Made by a program: the position numbers and the translations under genes. 25,476 nt of DNA from an uncultured Collinsella sp. (GTDB lineage Bacteria > Actinomycetota > Coriobacteriia > Coriobacteriales > Coriobacteriaceae), in the NCBI GenBank assembly GCA_900758845.1, contig CAAESW010000069.1, positions 1 to 25,476 on the forward strand, given 5' to 3'. This document shows positions 8,100 through 14,694 of the stretch, piece by piece. Positions within the stretch are counted from its first letter, which is position 1. Each line of letters starts with the position of its first letter. The notes beneath the pieces are model-generated. The model worked only from the letters and a program-made list of their open reading frames with translations, made no database searches and was not told where the DNA came from.

Positions 8100-8825
8100 A
8101 TGGAGTATATGCAGGCCAATCGCGCCAACGGCCGCGCCGCCGATGAGCTGCGCCCCATCAAGCTTACCCGCGGCGTCATGAAGCACGCCCATGGTTCGTG
8201 CCTGGCCGAGTTTGGCGATACGCGCGTGCTGTGCGCCGCCACAATTGAGGAGGGCGTGCCGGGCTGGCGCAAGGGCGCCAAGGCCGGTTGGGTAACGGCG
8301 GAGTACGCCATGCTGCCGGCATCGACCGGCAAGCGCTGCAAGCGCGAGCATGCCAACCGCAAGGGTCGCTCCATGGAGATCGAGCGCCTCATCGGCCGCA
8401 GCCTGCGTACCGTCGTCAACATGAAGGCGCTCGGCGAGTACACCGTCACCGTCGACTGCGACGTGATTCAGGCAGACGGCGGCACGCGAACGGCGAGCAT
8501 TACCGGCGCCTGGGTGGCGCTGCACGACGCCCTTGCCATGTGGGTCGAGGCGGGTAAGCTCGAGCGCATCCCGCTCACGGGCCAGGTCGCCGCGATTTCC
8601 ATGGGCGTTGTCGACGGCAACACCCTGCTCGACCTGGATTATTCCGAGGACAGTCACGCCGAGGTCGACATGAACCTTGTCGCCACCGATACCGGCGAGA
8701 TGATCGAGCTCCAGGGCACTGGCGAGCAGGCGCCCTTCGACCGCAAGCGCCTCAATGCCCTGCTCGATTTGGGCGACAAGGGCATTGCCGAGCTCATCGA
8801 GCTCCAGCACCAAGCCCTCGCCTAA
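8100..8825 (+). CDS. rph: Ribonuclease PH
   Basis: A phosphate-dependent 3'-5' exoribonuclease that trims tRNA 3' ends. It is 241 residues, the normal length. The start at 8100 has AAAGGA at 8088-8093; a TTG six codons upstream is less likely. Recognisable segments are RANGRAADELRP, the basic substrate-binding stretch KRCKREHANRKGRSMEIERL, RTVVNMKALGEYTV, CDVIQADGGTRTASITGAW and the Asp-rich LDLDYSEDSHAEVDMN near the metal/phosphate site. Pairing with the XTP/dITP pyrophosphatase gene downstream is a common bacterial arrangement. The TAA stop overlaps the first bases of a palindromic element. Confidence 0.97.
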   Translation: MEYMQANRANGRAADELRPIKLTRGVMKHAHGSCLAEFGDTRVLCAATIEEGVPGWRKGAKAGWVTAEYAMLPASTGKRCKREHANRKGRSMEIERLIGRSLRTVVNMKALGEYTVTVDCDVIQADGGTRTASITGAWVALHDALAMWVEAGKLERIPLTGQVAAISMGVVDGNTLLDLDYSEDSHAEVDMNLVATDTGEMIELQGTGEQAPFDRKRLNALLDLGDKGIAELIELQHQALA

Positions 8826-8862
8826 CCTGCCAAAAAGGGACAGGTTTATTTTGGCAGGTTTT
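8824..8862. repeat. GGGAC-core palindromic element, copy A
   Basis: Arms AACCTGCCAAAA (8824-8835) and TTTTGGCAGGTT (8849-8860) are perfectly complementary over 12 bp and enclose the core AGGGACAGGTTTA (8836-8848). The left arm begins on the last two bases of the rph stop codon. A short T run follows, so the RNA could act as a terminator. The core resembles those at 10071-10085, 14707-14720 and 16466-16480, but the arms differ. Confidence 0.8.
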
Positions 8863-8967
8863 ATCTGCGGAAACGCTGAACTGTAAGGCTGCTGCCGCGC
8901 GAGGGGAGGGGCTTGAGAGCCTAATTACCTTTTGTGTGGCGTTGTTATAAGAACAAGGAGACCATTC

Positions 8968-9609
8968 ATGGCGCTTGAGAAGATCGACATCGACACCCTC
9001 GACCCGGCGGCGACCATCGTCGTGGCAACGGGCAACGCCCATAAGCTCACCGAGATCGAGGCCATTTTGGGCAAGGTTATGCCCGAGGTTCGCTTTGTGG
9101 CGCTCGGCCAGCTGGGTGATTTTGAGGATCCCGAGGAAAACGGCACGACGTTTTTGGAGAACGCCATCATCAAGGCCCAAGCCGCGGTTGAGGAGACGGG
9201 CCTTATGGCCATTGCCGACGATTCGGGCTTGGTCGTCGACGCGCTGGACGGTGAGCCCGGTGTGTATAGTGCGCGCTACGCGGGCGTTCACGGCGACGAT
9301 GCCGCCAACAATGCCAAACTGCTCGTGAATCTGGAGGGCGTGGCCGACGAGGACCGCACTGCGCGCTTTATGAGTGTCGTCGCGCTCATCGACACGGACG
9401 GTTTGGTCACCTATGGTGAGGGCGCCTGCGAGGGCGTTATCGCACACGAGGGCCGCGGCGATCACGGCTTTGGCTACGACCCGCTGTTCCTGCCGGTCGA
9501 CACGCCGGGCAAGACCATGGCCGAGCTGACGACGGATGAGAAGAACGCCATCAGCCATCGATTCCATGCGCTCGAGCACCTATCCGCCAAACTGACGGGC
9601 GAGGAGTAG
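8968..9609 (+). CDS. rdgB: XTP/dITP diphosphatase (RdgB/HAM1 family)
   Basis: Hydrolyses non-canonical purine triphosphates (ITP, dITP, XTP) to monophosphates and keeps them out of nucleic acids. The start at 8968 is supported by AAGGAG at 8955-8960 and gives 213 residues, typical for the family plus a short N-terminal extension of about ten residues. Signatures are VVATGNAHKLTEIEA (nucleotide-binding Asn and Lys), ENGTTFLENA, ADDSGLVVDALDG (metal-binding Asp) and GVYSARYAG. GFGYDPLFLP and SHRFHAL near the C terminus complete the active site. It follows rph and nearly abuts dtd, so the three likely share a transcript. Confidence 0.96.
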   Translation: MALEKIDIDTLDPAATIVVATGNAHKLTEIEAILGKVMPEVRFVALGQLGDFEDPEENGTTFLENAIIKAQAAVEETGLMAIADDSGLVVDALDGEPGVYSARYAGVHGDDAANNAKLLVNLEGVADEDRTARFMSVVALIDTDGLVTYGEGACEGVIAHEGRGDHGFGYDPLFLPVDTPGKTMAELTTDEKNAISHRFHALEHLSAKLTGEE

Positions 9610-9612
9610 GCC

Positions 9613-10059
9613 GTGCGTGCGGTGGTGCAGCGCGTGCTCAACGCCGGCGTGACGGTCGACGGCGAGTGCGTGGGCAAAATTGGGCGCGGCTATCTGGTGC
9701 TGCTGGGCGTGGGCCACGGCGACACGCGCGCCGAGGCCGATAAGCTGTGGGGCAAGCTCCGGGGCTTGCGCATTAACGAGGACGAGAACGGCAAGACCAA
9801 CCTGGCCCTTGCCGATGTCGACGGCGAGGTTCTCGTGGTGTCGCAGTTCACGCTGTTCGCCGATTGCCGTCACGGCCGCCGCCCATCGTTTACGGATGCC
9901 GGCGCCCCCGATGTCGCCAACGAGCTCTACGAGTACTTCCTGACGCTTGTGCGCGAGGACGTCGAGCACGTAGCGCATGGCATCTTCGGCGCCGACATGA
10001 AGGTCGACCTCGTCAACGACGGTCCATTCACCATAGCCCTGGACACCGATAGCCTGTAA
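9613..10059 (+). CDS. dtd: D-aminoacyl-tRNA deacylase
   Basis: Cleaves D-amino acids (and glycine from tRNA-Ala) off mischarged tRNA. It has 148 residues and a GTG start at 9613, three bases after the previous stop, with GAGGAG at 9601-9606 inside the end of rdgB. MRAVVQRV opens the protein. SQFTLFADCRHGRRPSF is the conserved active-site stretch, and VNDGPFTI near the end is the Gly-cisPro motif with Phe where Val is usual. Tight spacing indicates translational coupling with rdgB. A D-residue proofreading enzyme in the same run as glutamate racemase is a sensible functional pairing, though this is inference. Confidence 0.96.
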   Translation: MRAVVQRVLNAGVTVDGECVGKIGRGYLVLLGVGHGDTRAEADKLWGKLRGLRINEDENGKTNLALADVDGEVLVVSQFTLFADCRHGRRPSFTDAGAPDVANELYEYFLTLVREDVEHVAHGIFGADMKVDLVNDGPFTIALDTDSL

Positions 10060-10094
10060 GTAGTCAATTTGGGACGGGGCTTATTTAGCTACTT
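10058..10094. repeat. GGGAC-core palindromic element, copy B
   Basis: Arms AAGTAG (10058-10063) and CTACTT (10089-10094) enclose a core containing GGGACGGGGCTTATT from 10071. The left arm starts on the last two bases of the dtd stop codon, just as copy A starts on the rph stop. The arms are shorter than in copy A and unrelated to it in sequence. Confidence 0.6.
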
Positions 10095-10122
10095 GCGTAT
10101 GGCCACAACAGGGTGCTATAGT
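10093..10122 (+). promoter_or_regulatory. Candidate promoter for veg-ispE
   Basis: TTGCGT (10093-10098) and TATAGT (10117-10122) are separated by 18 bp, a good sigma-70-type pair. Transcription would begin near 10129, giving a leader of about 60 nt. The -35 box overlaps the right arm of palindrome B. Confidence 0.55.
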
Positions 10123-10142
10123 ATTAGAGTTTTGTCTATCTT

Positions 10143-10162
10143 AGGGGTATTATCCCCTTTTT
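10143..10162 (+). terminator. Small hairpin with T tract in the veg leader
   Basis: AGGGG (10143-10147) pairs with CCCCT (10154-10158) across a TATTAT loop, followed by TTTTT. It lies between the candidate promoter and the veg start, so it is either a weak attenuator or a processing/stability hairpin. The five-pair stem is short for a strong terminator. Confidence 0.45.
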
Positions 10163-10189
10163 GAATTGCACCTTCTGGAGGCCCTGTTC

Positions 10190-10486
10190 ATGGAAGAGAT
10201 GGAAGTCAATCACGTCGACGACATCCACGAGAAGCTGACCGATATGGTGGGCGATCGCGTTAAGGTGAAGGCCAACATGGGCCGCACCCGCGTCGTCGAG
10301 CGCATGGGCACCATCAAGAGCGTCCATCCGGCAGTCTTTATCGTCGAGGTCGACGAGCGCCGTGGCCGCAAGTCGCGTCAGTCCTACCAGTATATTGATG
10401 TTCTCACCGGCCAGGTCGAGCTGTTTGACCCCGAGAGCGGCGAGCACATTTTTACTCCGCTCGGCAATCAGCTCGAGGAGCACTAG
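10190..10486 (+). CDS. veg: Veg family protein
   Basis: A small protein of 98 residues resembling Bacillus Veg, reported in Bacillus to affect biofilm matrix expression. Its molecular role is unsettled. The match is in DIHEKLTDMVGDRVKVKANM, GRTRVVERMGTI, HPAVFIVEVDE and QSYQYIDVLTGQVELF, which follow the Veg pattern of an SH3-like small beta barrel. The C-terminal tail of about 15 residues is an extension. The start at 10190 follows CTGGAGG (10175-10181). The gene lies two bases upstream of ispE, matching the veg-ispE neighbourhood of Bacillus and supporting the call. Confidence 0.88.
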   Translation: MEEMEVNHVDDIHEKLTDMVGDRVKVKANMGRTRVVERMGTIKSVHPAVFIVEVDERRGRKSRQSYQYIDVLTGQVELFDPESGEHIFTPLGNQLEEH

Positions 10487-10488
10487 CG

Positions 10489-11385
10489 GTGACCGATTGG
10501 TCCCTGACCCTTTCCGCGCCGGCAAAGATCAACCTCTATCTGGGGGTTCATACCGAGCGCGACGACCGCGGCTACCATAAGGTCGATTCCCTGATGGCAG
10601 CCGTCGGTCTTGTCGATACCGTTACGGTTACGCCGGCACAGGCACTGACCGTCCAGACGATTCCGACGTCCGACTTTCCCATGCAAAAGAATACGGCGTA
10701 TCGTGCTGCGCTCGCTATGGCCGAGCATTATGGTCGCGAAGCCAATGTCTGCATCACGATCGAGAAGCGCATCCCGTTGCGTGCCGGCCTGGGCGGTCCT
10801 TCGACGGATGCCGCGGCGGTCATTGTCGCCTTGGCAGAGAGTTGGGGCATCGACCGTGCCGATTCCGCGCTGGACAACATCGCGCGCGGCATTGGCGCTG
10901 ACGTTCCCTTCTTTTTGCATGCCAGCCCTGCATTTTACGTGGGTGGGGGAGACGTGCTGGCAACCGAGTACCCCGTACTACCCGCGACACCCGTCGTGCT
11001 GGTCAAGCCGCGCGAGGCAAGCGTTTCAACAATTGAAGCCTATCGACGTTTTGACGAGACCCCTGCGCCTGCGGACAAGCCCGGAGCGATCGCATCTGCC
11101 CTTCACTCGGGAGATGCAGAGGTGGCCTACGCGCTCGTCCACAACAACCTGGGTGTCATTTCCGCGCAGATGGAGCCGCGGATTCAAACGGTGCTCGACT
11201 GGCTTCGTTCGCAGAACGGTACCGTTGCCGTAAACGTGTGCGGTTCGGGTGCCTGCTCGTTTGCTCTCTGCGATAGCGCCGCCACGGCAGTCAATCTTGC
11301 GGCAGCCGCTCAACAAAACGGCTGGTGGGCTTATGCAACGGAGCTCGTTTCCGACACGGTTCGCATTGAAGCGCCAAAGAAGTAA
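10489..11385 (+). CDS. ispE: 4-diphosphocytidyl-2-C-methyl-D-erythritol kinase
   Basis: A GHMP kinase that phosphorylates CDP-ME in the MEP route to isoprenoid precursors. It has 298 residues and a GTG start at 10489, two bases after the veg stop, so translation is probably coupled. APAKINLYLGV is the N-terminal signature with its catalytic-site lysine. IPLRAGLGGPSTDAAA is the glycine-rich ATP loop, in which the family's usual GGGSS or AGGSS reads GGPST. GIGADVPFFLH carries the catalytic Asp, and VNVCGSGACSFAL is the third GHMP motif. Its presence indicates the MEP pathway rather than mevalonate. Confidence 0.95.
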   Translation: MTDWSLTLSAPAKINLYLGVHTERDDRGYHKVDSLMAAVGLVDTVTVTPAQALTVQTIPTSDFPMQKNTAYRAALAMAEHYGREANVCITIEKRIPLRAGLGGPSTDAAAVIVALAESWGIDRADSALDNIARGIGADVPFFLHASPAFYVGGGDVLATEYPVLPATPVVLVKPREASVSTIEAYRRFDETPAPADKPGAIASALHSGDAEVAYALVHNNLGVISAQMEPRIQTVLDWLRSQNGTVAVNVCGSGACSFALCDSAATAVNLAAAAQQNGWWAYATELVSDTVRIEAPKK

Positions 11386-11420
11386 AAATTTCTCTGGCAC
11401 ACGACGGAAATCTTTGTTAC

Positions 11421-11426
11421 TATAGT
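11421..11426 (+). promoter_or_regulatory. Probable -10 box of tRNA-Pro
   Basis: TATAGT lies 8 nt before the tRNA 5' end at 11435. No convincing -35 box is visible; TGGCAC at 11396-11401 is the nearest candidate but gives a 19-bp spacer. Confidence 0.5.
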
Positions 11427-11434
11427 CGAGCTAA

Positions 11435-11511
11435 CGGGTTGTGGCTCAGTTTGGTAGAGCACTGCGTTCGGGACGCAGGGGTCGCTGGTTCAAATCCAGT
11501 CAACCCGACCA
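11435..11511 (+). tRNA. tRNA-Pro (anticodon CGG)
   Basis: The sequence folds as a 77-nt cloverleaf. The acceptor stem CGGGTTG pairs with CAACCCG. The anticodon stem CTGCG/CGCAG holds loop TTCGGGA with anticodon CGG (11469-11471), which reads CCG codons. The T arm is CTGG-TTCAAAT-CCAG. The 3' CCA is encoded at 11509-11511. A strong terminator follows within 11 bases, so it is a single-gene transcript. Confidence 0.96.
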
Positions 11512-11521
11512 GAGCATGAGG

Positions 11522-11550
11522 AGGGACCGCTTCTTGCGGTCCCTTTTTTT
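11522..11550 (+). terminator. Intrinsic terminator of tRNA-Pro
   Basis: AGGGACCGC (11522-11530) pairs perfectly with GCGGTCCCT (11536-11544) over a TTCTT loop, followed by seven T residues. This is a textbook Rho-independent terminator. Confidence 0.95.
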
Positions 11551-11558
11551 AGCTATTG

Positions 11559-11587
11559 TTGTGATACCGCGATACCCGCGGTATACT
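11559..11587 (+). promoter_or_regulatory. tatA promoter with embedded inverted repeat
   Basis: TTGTGA (11559-11564) and TATACT (11582-11587) are exactly 17 bp apart. A perfect 8-bp inverted repeat, ATACCGCG (11564-11571) and CGCGGTAT (11577-11584) with a 5-bp centre, fills the spacer and runs into both boxes. That is the expected position for a repressor or a spacer-twisting activator of the MerR type. Confidence 0.7.
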
Positions 11588-11623
11588 CATTCGAGCTTGT
11601 CTCGCTGTATTGTGGAGGTCTAC

Positions 11624-11899
11624 ATGTTTGGACTGAGGGCTCCTGAGCTCATCATTATTCTCGTTGTTGTCCTGATTATCTTTGGGCCTAAGAACCTGCC
11701 GAAGCTCGGTAAGTCCCTCGGCTCTACCGTCAAGAATATCCGCGAGGGTATGGAGGGCGACGATAAGGGCGAAACCAAGCAGGCCGAGGACGTTGTGGTC
11801 GAGGAGTCCAAGGAGGACAAGGAGATCGCAGAGCTCGAGGCCAAGCTCGCTGCTGCCAAGCAAAAGAAGGCAGAGGACAGCGACGCGGACGCAGAGTAG
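11624..11899 (+). CDS. tatA: Twin-arginine translocase subunit TatA
   Basis: A pore-forming component of the Tat pathway, which exports folded proteins across the cytoplasmic membrane. It has 91 residues. MFGLRAPELIIILVVVLIIFGP is a short N-terminal membrane helix followed by the hinge Phe-Gly-Pro and the amphipathic helix KNLPKLGKSLGSTVKNIREG. The last 45 residues are highly acidic and lysine-rich, the usual disordered tail. The start at 11624 has TGTGGAGG at 11611-11618. An in-frame extension back into tRNA-Pro is not real. No tatC or tatB is adjacent, so the rest of the translocase is encoded elsewhere. TatA and TatB are hard to separate by sequence, but the FGPKNLPKLG hinge favours TatA. 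Confidence 0.9.
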   Translation: MFGLRAPELIIILVVVLIIFGPKNLPKLGKSLGSTVKNIREGMEGDDKGETKQAEDVVVEESKEDKEIAELEAKLAAAKQKKAEDSDADAE

Positions 11900-11924
11900 T
11901 CCCATCCCTTTGGGGTGAGCACCT

Positions 11925-11957
11925 GACCGGCTTGCCCGCAGGCTAGCCGGTCTTTTT
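11925..11957 (+). terminator. Intrinsic terminator of tatA
   Basis: GACCGGCTTGCC (11925-11936) pairs with GGCTAGCCGGTC (11941-11952) apart from one internal T-T mismatch, over a CGCA loop. Five T residues follow. Confidence 0.9.
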
Positions 11958-11962
11958 CGTTT

Positions 11963-11991
11963 TTGTTGACAGTTGATCGTTACATCATAGT
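11963..11991 (+). promoter_or_regulatory. Candidate greA promoter
   Basis: A consensus TTGACA lies at 11966-11971, but the best -10 candidate, CATAGT (11986-11991), is only 14 bp away. Using TTGTTG (11963-11968) instead gives a 17-bp spacer to the same -10. Which -35 is used cannot be decided by eye. Confidence 0.45.
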
Positions 11992-12006
11992 TGGGGAGAT
12001 ATCCGT

Positions 12007-12477
12007 ATGGACGCAAGCCAGATCGTACTGACCGCTGAGGGCCGCCAGAAGCTCGTCGAGGAGCTCGCTTGGCGTGAGGGCGATTACGCCAAGGAGATCG
12101 TCGAGGACATCAAGGAAGCCCGCGCGTTCGGCGACCTTTCGGAGAACTCCGAGTACGATGCCGCCAAGGACAAGCAGGCCCAGAATGCTGCTCGCATCGC
12201 CGAGATTCAGGCTATTCTCGCCAACGCCCAGGTTGCTGCCACCACGGGTGATCTGACCGTCTCCATCGGTTCCACCGTTTCGTTGATTGATCCCAACGGT
12301 GAGGTCATGGAGGTCACGCTTGTCGGTACCACCGAGACCAACTCGCTCGAGCACAAGATCTCCAACGAGTCTCCGGTCGGCCACGCCATCATTGGTCATG
12401 GCGAGGGCGACTCCGTCGAGGTCGTTACGCCTTCCGGCAAGACCCGCATCTACACCATCGCCAAGATCGCACGCTAG
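12007..12477 (+). CDS. greA: Transcription elongation factor GreA
   Basis: Binds the RNA polymerase secondary channel and stimulates transcript cleavage to rescue backtracked complexes. It has 156 residues, the normal length. The N-terminal coiled coil carries ARAFGDLSENSEYDAAKDKQ, with the acidic tip residues Asp43 and Glu46. The C-terminal globular domain ends with SPVGHAIIGHGEGD and VEVVTPSGKTRIYTI. The ribosome binding site GGGGAG is at 11993-11998. It precedes lysS, a frequent bacterial pairing. Confidence 0.97.
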   Translation: MDASQIVLTAEGRQKLVEELAWREGDYAKEIVEDIKEARAFGDLSENSEYDAAKDKQAQNAARIAEIQAILANAQVAATTGDLTVSIGSTVSLIDPNGEVMEVTLVGTTETNSLEHKISNESPVGHAIIGHGEGDSVEVVTPSGKTRIYTIAKIAR

Positions 12478-12505
12478 ACCACGGTCCCGCGTAAAGGTAT
12501 GTTTT

Positions 12506-12538
12506 CGCTCCCTGGGACCGAATCCTGGGGAGCGTTTT
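12506..12538 (+). terminator. Possible terminator or attenuator between greA and lysS
   Basis: CGCTCCC (12506-12512) pairs with GGGAGCG (12528-12534), followed by TTTT. An upstream GGTCCC (12483-12488) can pair with GGGACC (12514-12519) inside this hairpin, so two mutually exclusive folds exist. The hairpin ends only 17 bp before lysS and overlaps its leader. Confidence 0.5.
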
Positions 12539-12555
12539 AGTTTGAGGAGCTAACT

Positions 12556-14520
12556 ATGGCAGAAAACCAGAACGCCGCCGATCAGGCATCGACGCTCAAC
12601 GACGAGCGCGCCACCCGGCTGGCAAAGCGTGCCTCCCTGTTCGAGGCGGGCCAGAACCCGTATCCCGAGCACTCCGAGATTGAGGACTACGTCGTCGACA
12701 TCGAGACTAAGTACGCCGAGCTCACCGATGGCGAGGACACCGAGGACGTCGTGAAGATCGGCGGCCGTGTGGTGGCCAAGCGCGGTCAGGGCAAGATTAT
12801 GTTCATCGTCGTGCGCGACGCGACCGGCGAGATCCAGCTGTTCTGCCGCATCAACGATATGGACGAGGCCGCCTGGAACACGCTCAAGGCACTCGACCTG
12901 GGCGATATCCTGGGCGTGACCGGTGTAGTCGTGCGCACCAAGCGTGGCCAGCTTTCCGTTGCCCCCAAGAGTGCGACGCTGCTGTCCAAGGCCGTTCGCC
13001 CGCTGCCCGAGAAGTTCCACGGTCTCTCCGACAAGGAGACCCGCTATCGTCAGCGCTATGTCGACCTGATCGCCAACGACGACGTTCGCGAGACCTTCCG
13101 CAAGCGCTCGCAGATCCTCTCCACGTTCCGCCGCTTTATGGAGTCCGATGGCTACATGGAGGTTGAGACCCCCATCCTGCAGACCATCCAGGGCGGAGCT
13201 ACTGCCAAGCCGTTCATCACGCACTTCAACGCGCTCGATCAGGAGTGCTACCTGCGTATCGCCACCGAGCTGCACCTCAAGCGCTGCATCGTCGGTGGTT
13301 TTGAGCGCGTGTTCGAGATCGGTCGTATCTTCCGCAACGAGGGCATGGACCTTACCCACAATCCCGAGTTCACCACGATGGAGGCCTACCGCGCCTTCTC
13401 CGATCTCGAGGGCATGAAGGCGCTCGCCCAGGGCGTCATCAAGGCCGCTAACAAGGCTATCGGCAACCCCGAGGTTATTGAGTATCAGGGCCAGACTATC
13501 GACCTGTCCGGTGAGTGGGCAAGTCGCCCCATGACCGATATCGTCTCTGACGTGATTGGTAAGCAGGTCACCATCGACACGCCGGTTGAGGAGCTTGCTG
13601 CCGCCGCACGTGAGAAGGGCCTGGAGATCAAGCCCGAGTGGACCGCCGGCAAGATCATCGCCGAGATCTACGATGAGCTGGGCGAGGACACCATCGTCAA
13701 CCCCACCTTCGTGTGCGATTACCCCATCGAGGTTAGCCCGCTTGCCAAGCGCTTTGAGGATGACCCGCGCCTGACCCATCGCTTTGAGCTGGTCATCGCC
13801 GGCCACGAGTACGCGAACGCGTTCTCCGAGCTCAACGATCCGGTCGACCAGGCCGAGCGCTTCGCTGCCCAGATGGCCGAGAAGGCCGGCGGCGACGACG
13901 AGGCCATGGAGTACGACGAGGATTACGTGCGCGCCCTAGAGTACGGTATGCCTCCCGCGGGCGGCATCGGCATCGGTATCGACCGCGTGGTCATGCTGCT
14001 CACCAACCAGGCTTCCATCCGCGACGTGCTGCTGTTCCCGCACATGAAGCCCGAGAAGGGTTTCCAGTCCGGTGCCGCTGCTGCCAAGGCTGCCGAGGCC
14101 GGCAACACCGCGAGCCCCTTCGTCAAGCCGCTCAAGCCCACGGTTGATTATTCCAAGATTGCCGTCGAGCCACTGTTTGAGGAGTTCGTCGACTTTGATA
14201 CCTTCTCCAAGAGCGACTTCCGCGCCGTGAAGGTCAAGGCATGCGAGGCCGTCAAGAAGTCCAAGAAGCTGCTGAACTTTACGCTCGATGACGGTACCGG
14301 CACCGACCGTACCATTCTCTCCGGTATTCACGATTATTACGAGCCCGAGGACCTGGTCGGCAAGACCCTGCTCGCCATCACCAACCTGCCTCCGCGCAAG
14401 ATGATGGGTATCCCCAGCTGCGGCATGCTCATCAGCGCCATCCACGAGGAGGAGGGCGAGGAGCGCCTCAACCTGATCCAGCTCGATGCCTCCATCCCTG
14501 CCGGCGCAAAGATGTACTAA
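12556..14520 (+). CDS. lysS: Lysyl-tRNA synthetase, class II, with C-terminal tRNA-binding domain
   Basis: Charges tRNA-Lys. It has 654 residues against about 490-510 for ordinary bacterial LysS. The N-terminal OB fold spans about 60-160 (GGRVVAKRGQGKIMFIVVRD). The class II core has motif 2 FRNEGMDLTHNPEFTTMEAY at about 259-278 and motif 3 GGIGIGIDRVV at about 469. Core homology ends near LLFPHMKPEKG. An Ala-rich linker follows, then residues about 541-654 form a Trbp111/EMAPII-like OB fold: VDFDTFSKSDFRAVKVKACE, KSKKLLNFTLDDG, LSGIHDYYEPEDLVGK, NLPPRKMMGIPSCGM. This module is normally appended to MetRS and is here part of LysRS in one open frame. The start at 12556 has GAGGAG six bases upstream. 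Confidence 0.96.
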   Translation: MAENQNAADQASTLNDERATRLAKRASLFEAGQNPYPEHSEIEDYVVDIETKYAELTDGEDTEDVVKIGGRVVAKRGQGKIMFIVVRDATGEIQLFCRINDMDEAAWNTLKALDLGDILGVTGVVVRTKRGQLSVAPKSATLLSKAVRPLPEKFHGLSDKETRYRQRYVDLIANDDVRETFRKRSQILSTFRRFMESDGYMEVETPILQTIQGGATAKPFITHFNALDQECYLRIATELHLKRCIVGGFERVFEIGRIFRNEGMDLTHNPEFTTMEAYRAFSDLEGMKALAQGVIKAANKAIGNPEVIEYQGQTIDLSGEWASRPMTDIVSDVIGKQVTIDTPVEELAAAAREKGLEIKPEWTAGKIIAEIYDELGEDTIVNPTFVCDYPIEVSPLAKRFEDDPRLTHRFELVIAGHEYANAFSELNDPVDQAERFAAQMAEKAGGDDEAMEYDEDYVRALEYGMPPAGGIGIGIDRVVMLLTNQASIRDVLLFPHMKPEKGFQSGAAAAKAAEAGNTASPFVKPLKPTVDYSKIAVEPLFEEFVDFDTFSKSDFRAVKVKACEAVKKSKKLLNFTLDDGTGTDRTILSGIHDYYEPEDLVGKTLLAITNLPPRKMMGIPSCGMLISAIHEEEGEERLNLIQLDASIPAGAKMY

Positions 14521-14523
14521 CTA

Positions 14524-14550
14524 GTTACGCGGTTCTACGAACCGCGTAAC
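14524..14550. repeat. Perfect 12-bp hairpin just after lysS
   Basis: GTTACGCGGTTC (14524-14535) is fully complementary to GAACCGCGTAAC (14539-14550) with a TAC centre. It starts 3 bp after the lysS stop and has no T tract, so it may protect the 3' end or mark an element rather than terminate. The terminator at 14599 is better placed for termination. Confidence 0.65.
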
Positions 14551-14598
14551 AGCCCGACGCTGCGCGGGCCGCATTTGGACAATCTGACGTTCAACTTC

Positions 14599-14632
14599 AA
14601 GGGCGCGACCAGAAGGTCAGCGCCCTTTCGTT
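14599..14632 (+). terminator. Intrinsic terminator of lysS
   Basis: AAGGGCGC-GACC (14599-14610) pairs with GGTC-A-GCGCCCTT (14615-14627) with a single bulged A, over an AGAA tetraloop. It is followed by the interrupted T-rich tract TCGTTT. Confidence 0.8.
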
Positions 14633-14694
14633 TCACGTCACCTTGTCACAAATGCGACCCGCTCGCTGGCGTTGCCAATACATCGACGTTGTCG

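Noticed and set aside
7551..8813. 420-codon minus-strand open frame opposite murI and rph
   Set aside because: It spans two well-supported genes and the gap between them; composition is shadow-like.
11441..11623. In-frame N-terminal extension of tatA
   Set aside because: It would translate through tRNA-Pro and its terminator; the start at 11624 has a good ribosome binding site and the standard TatA N terminus.
12550..13806. 418-codon minus-strand open frame opposite lysS
   Set aside because: Shadow of the LysRS catalytic core; no domain recognised.
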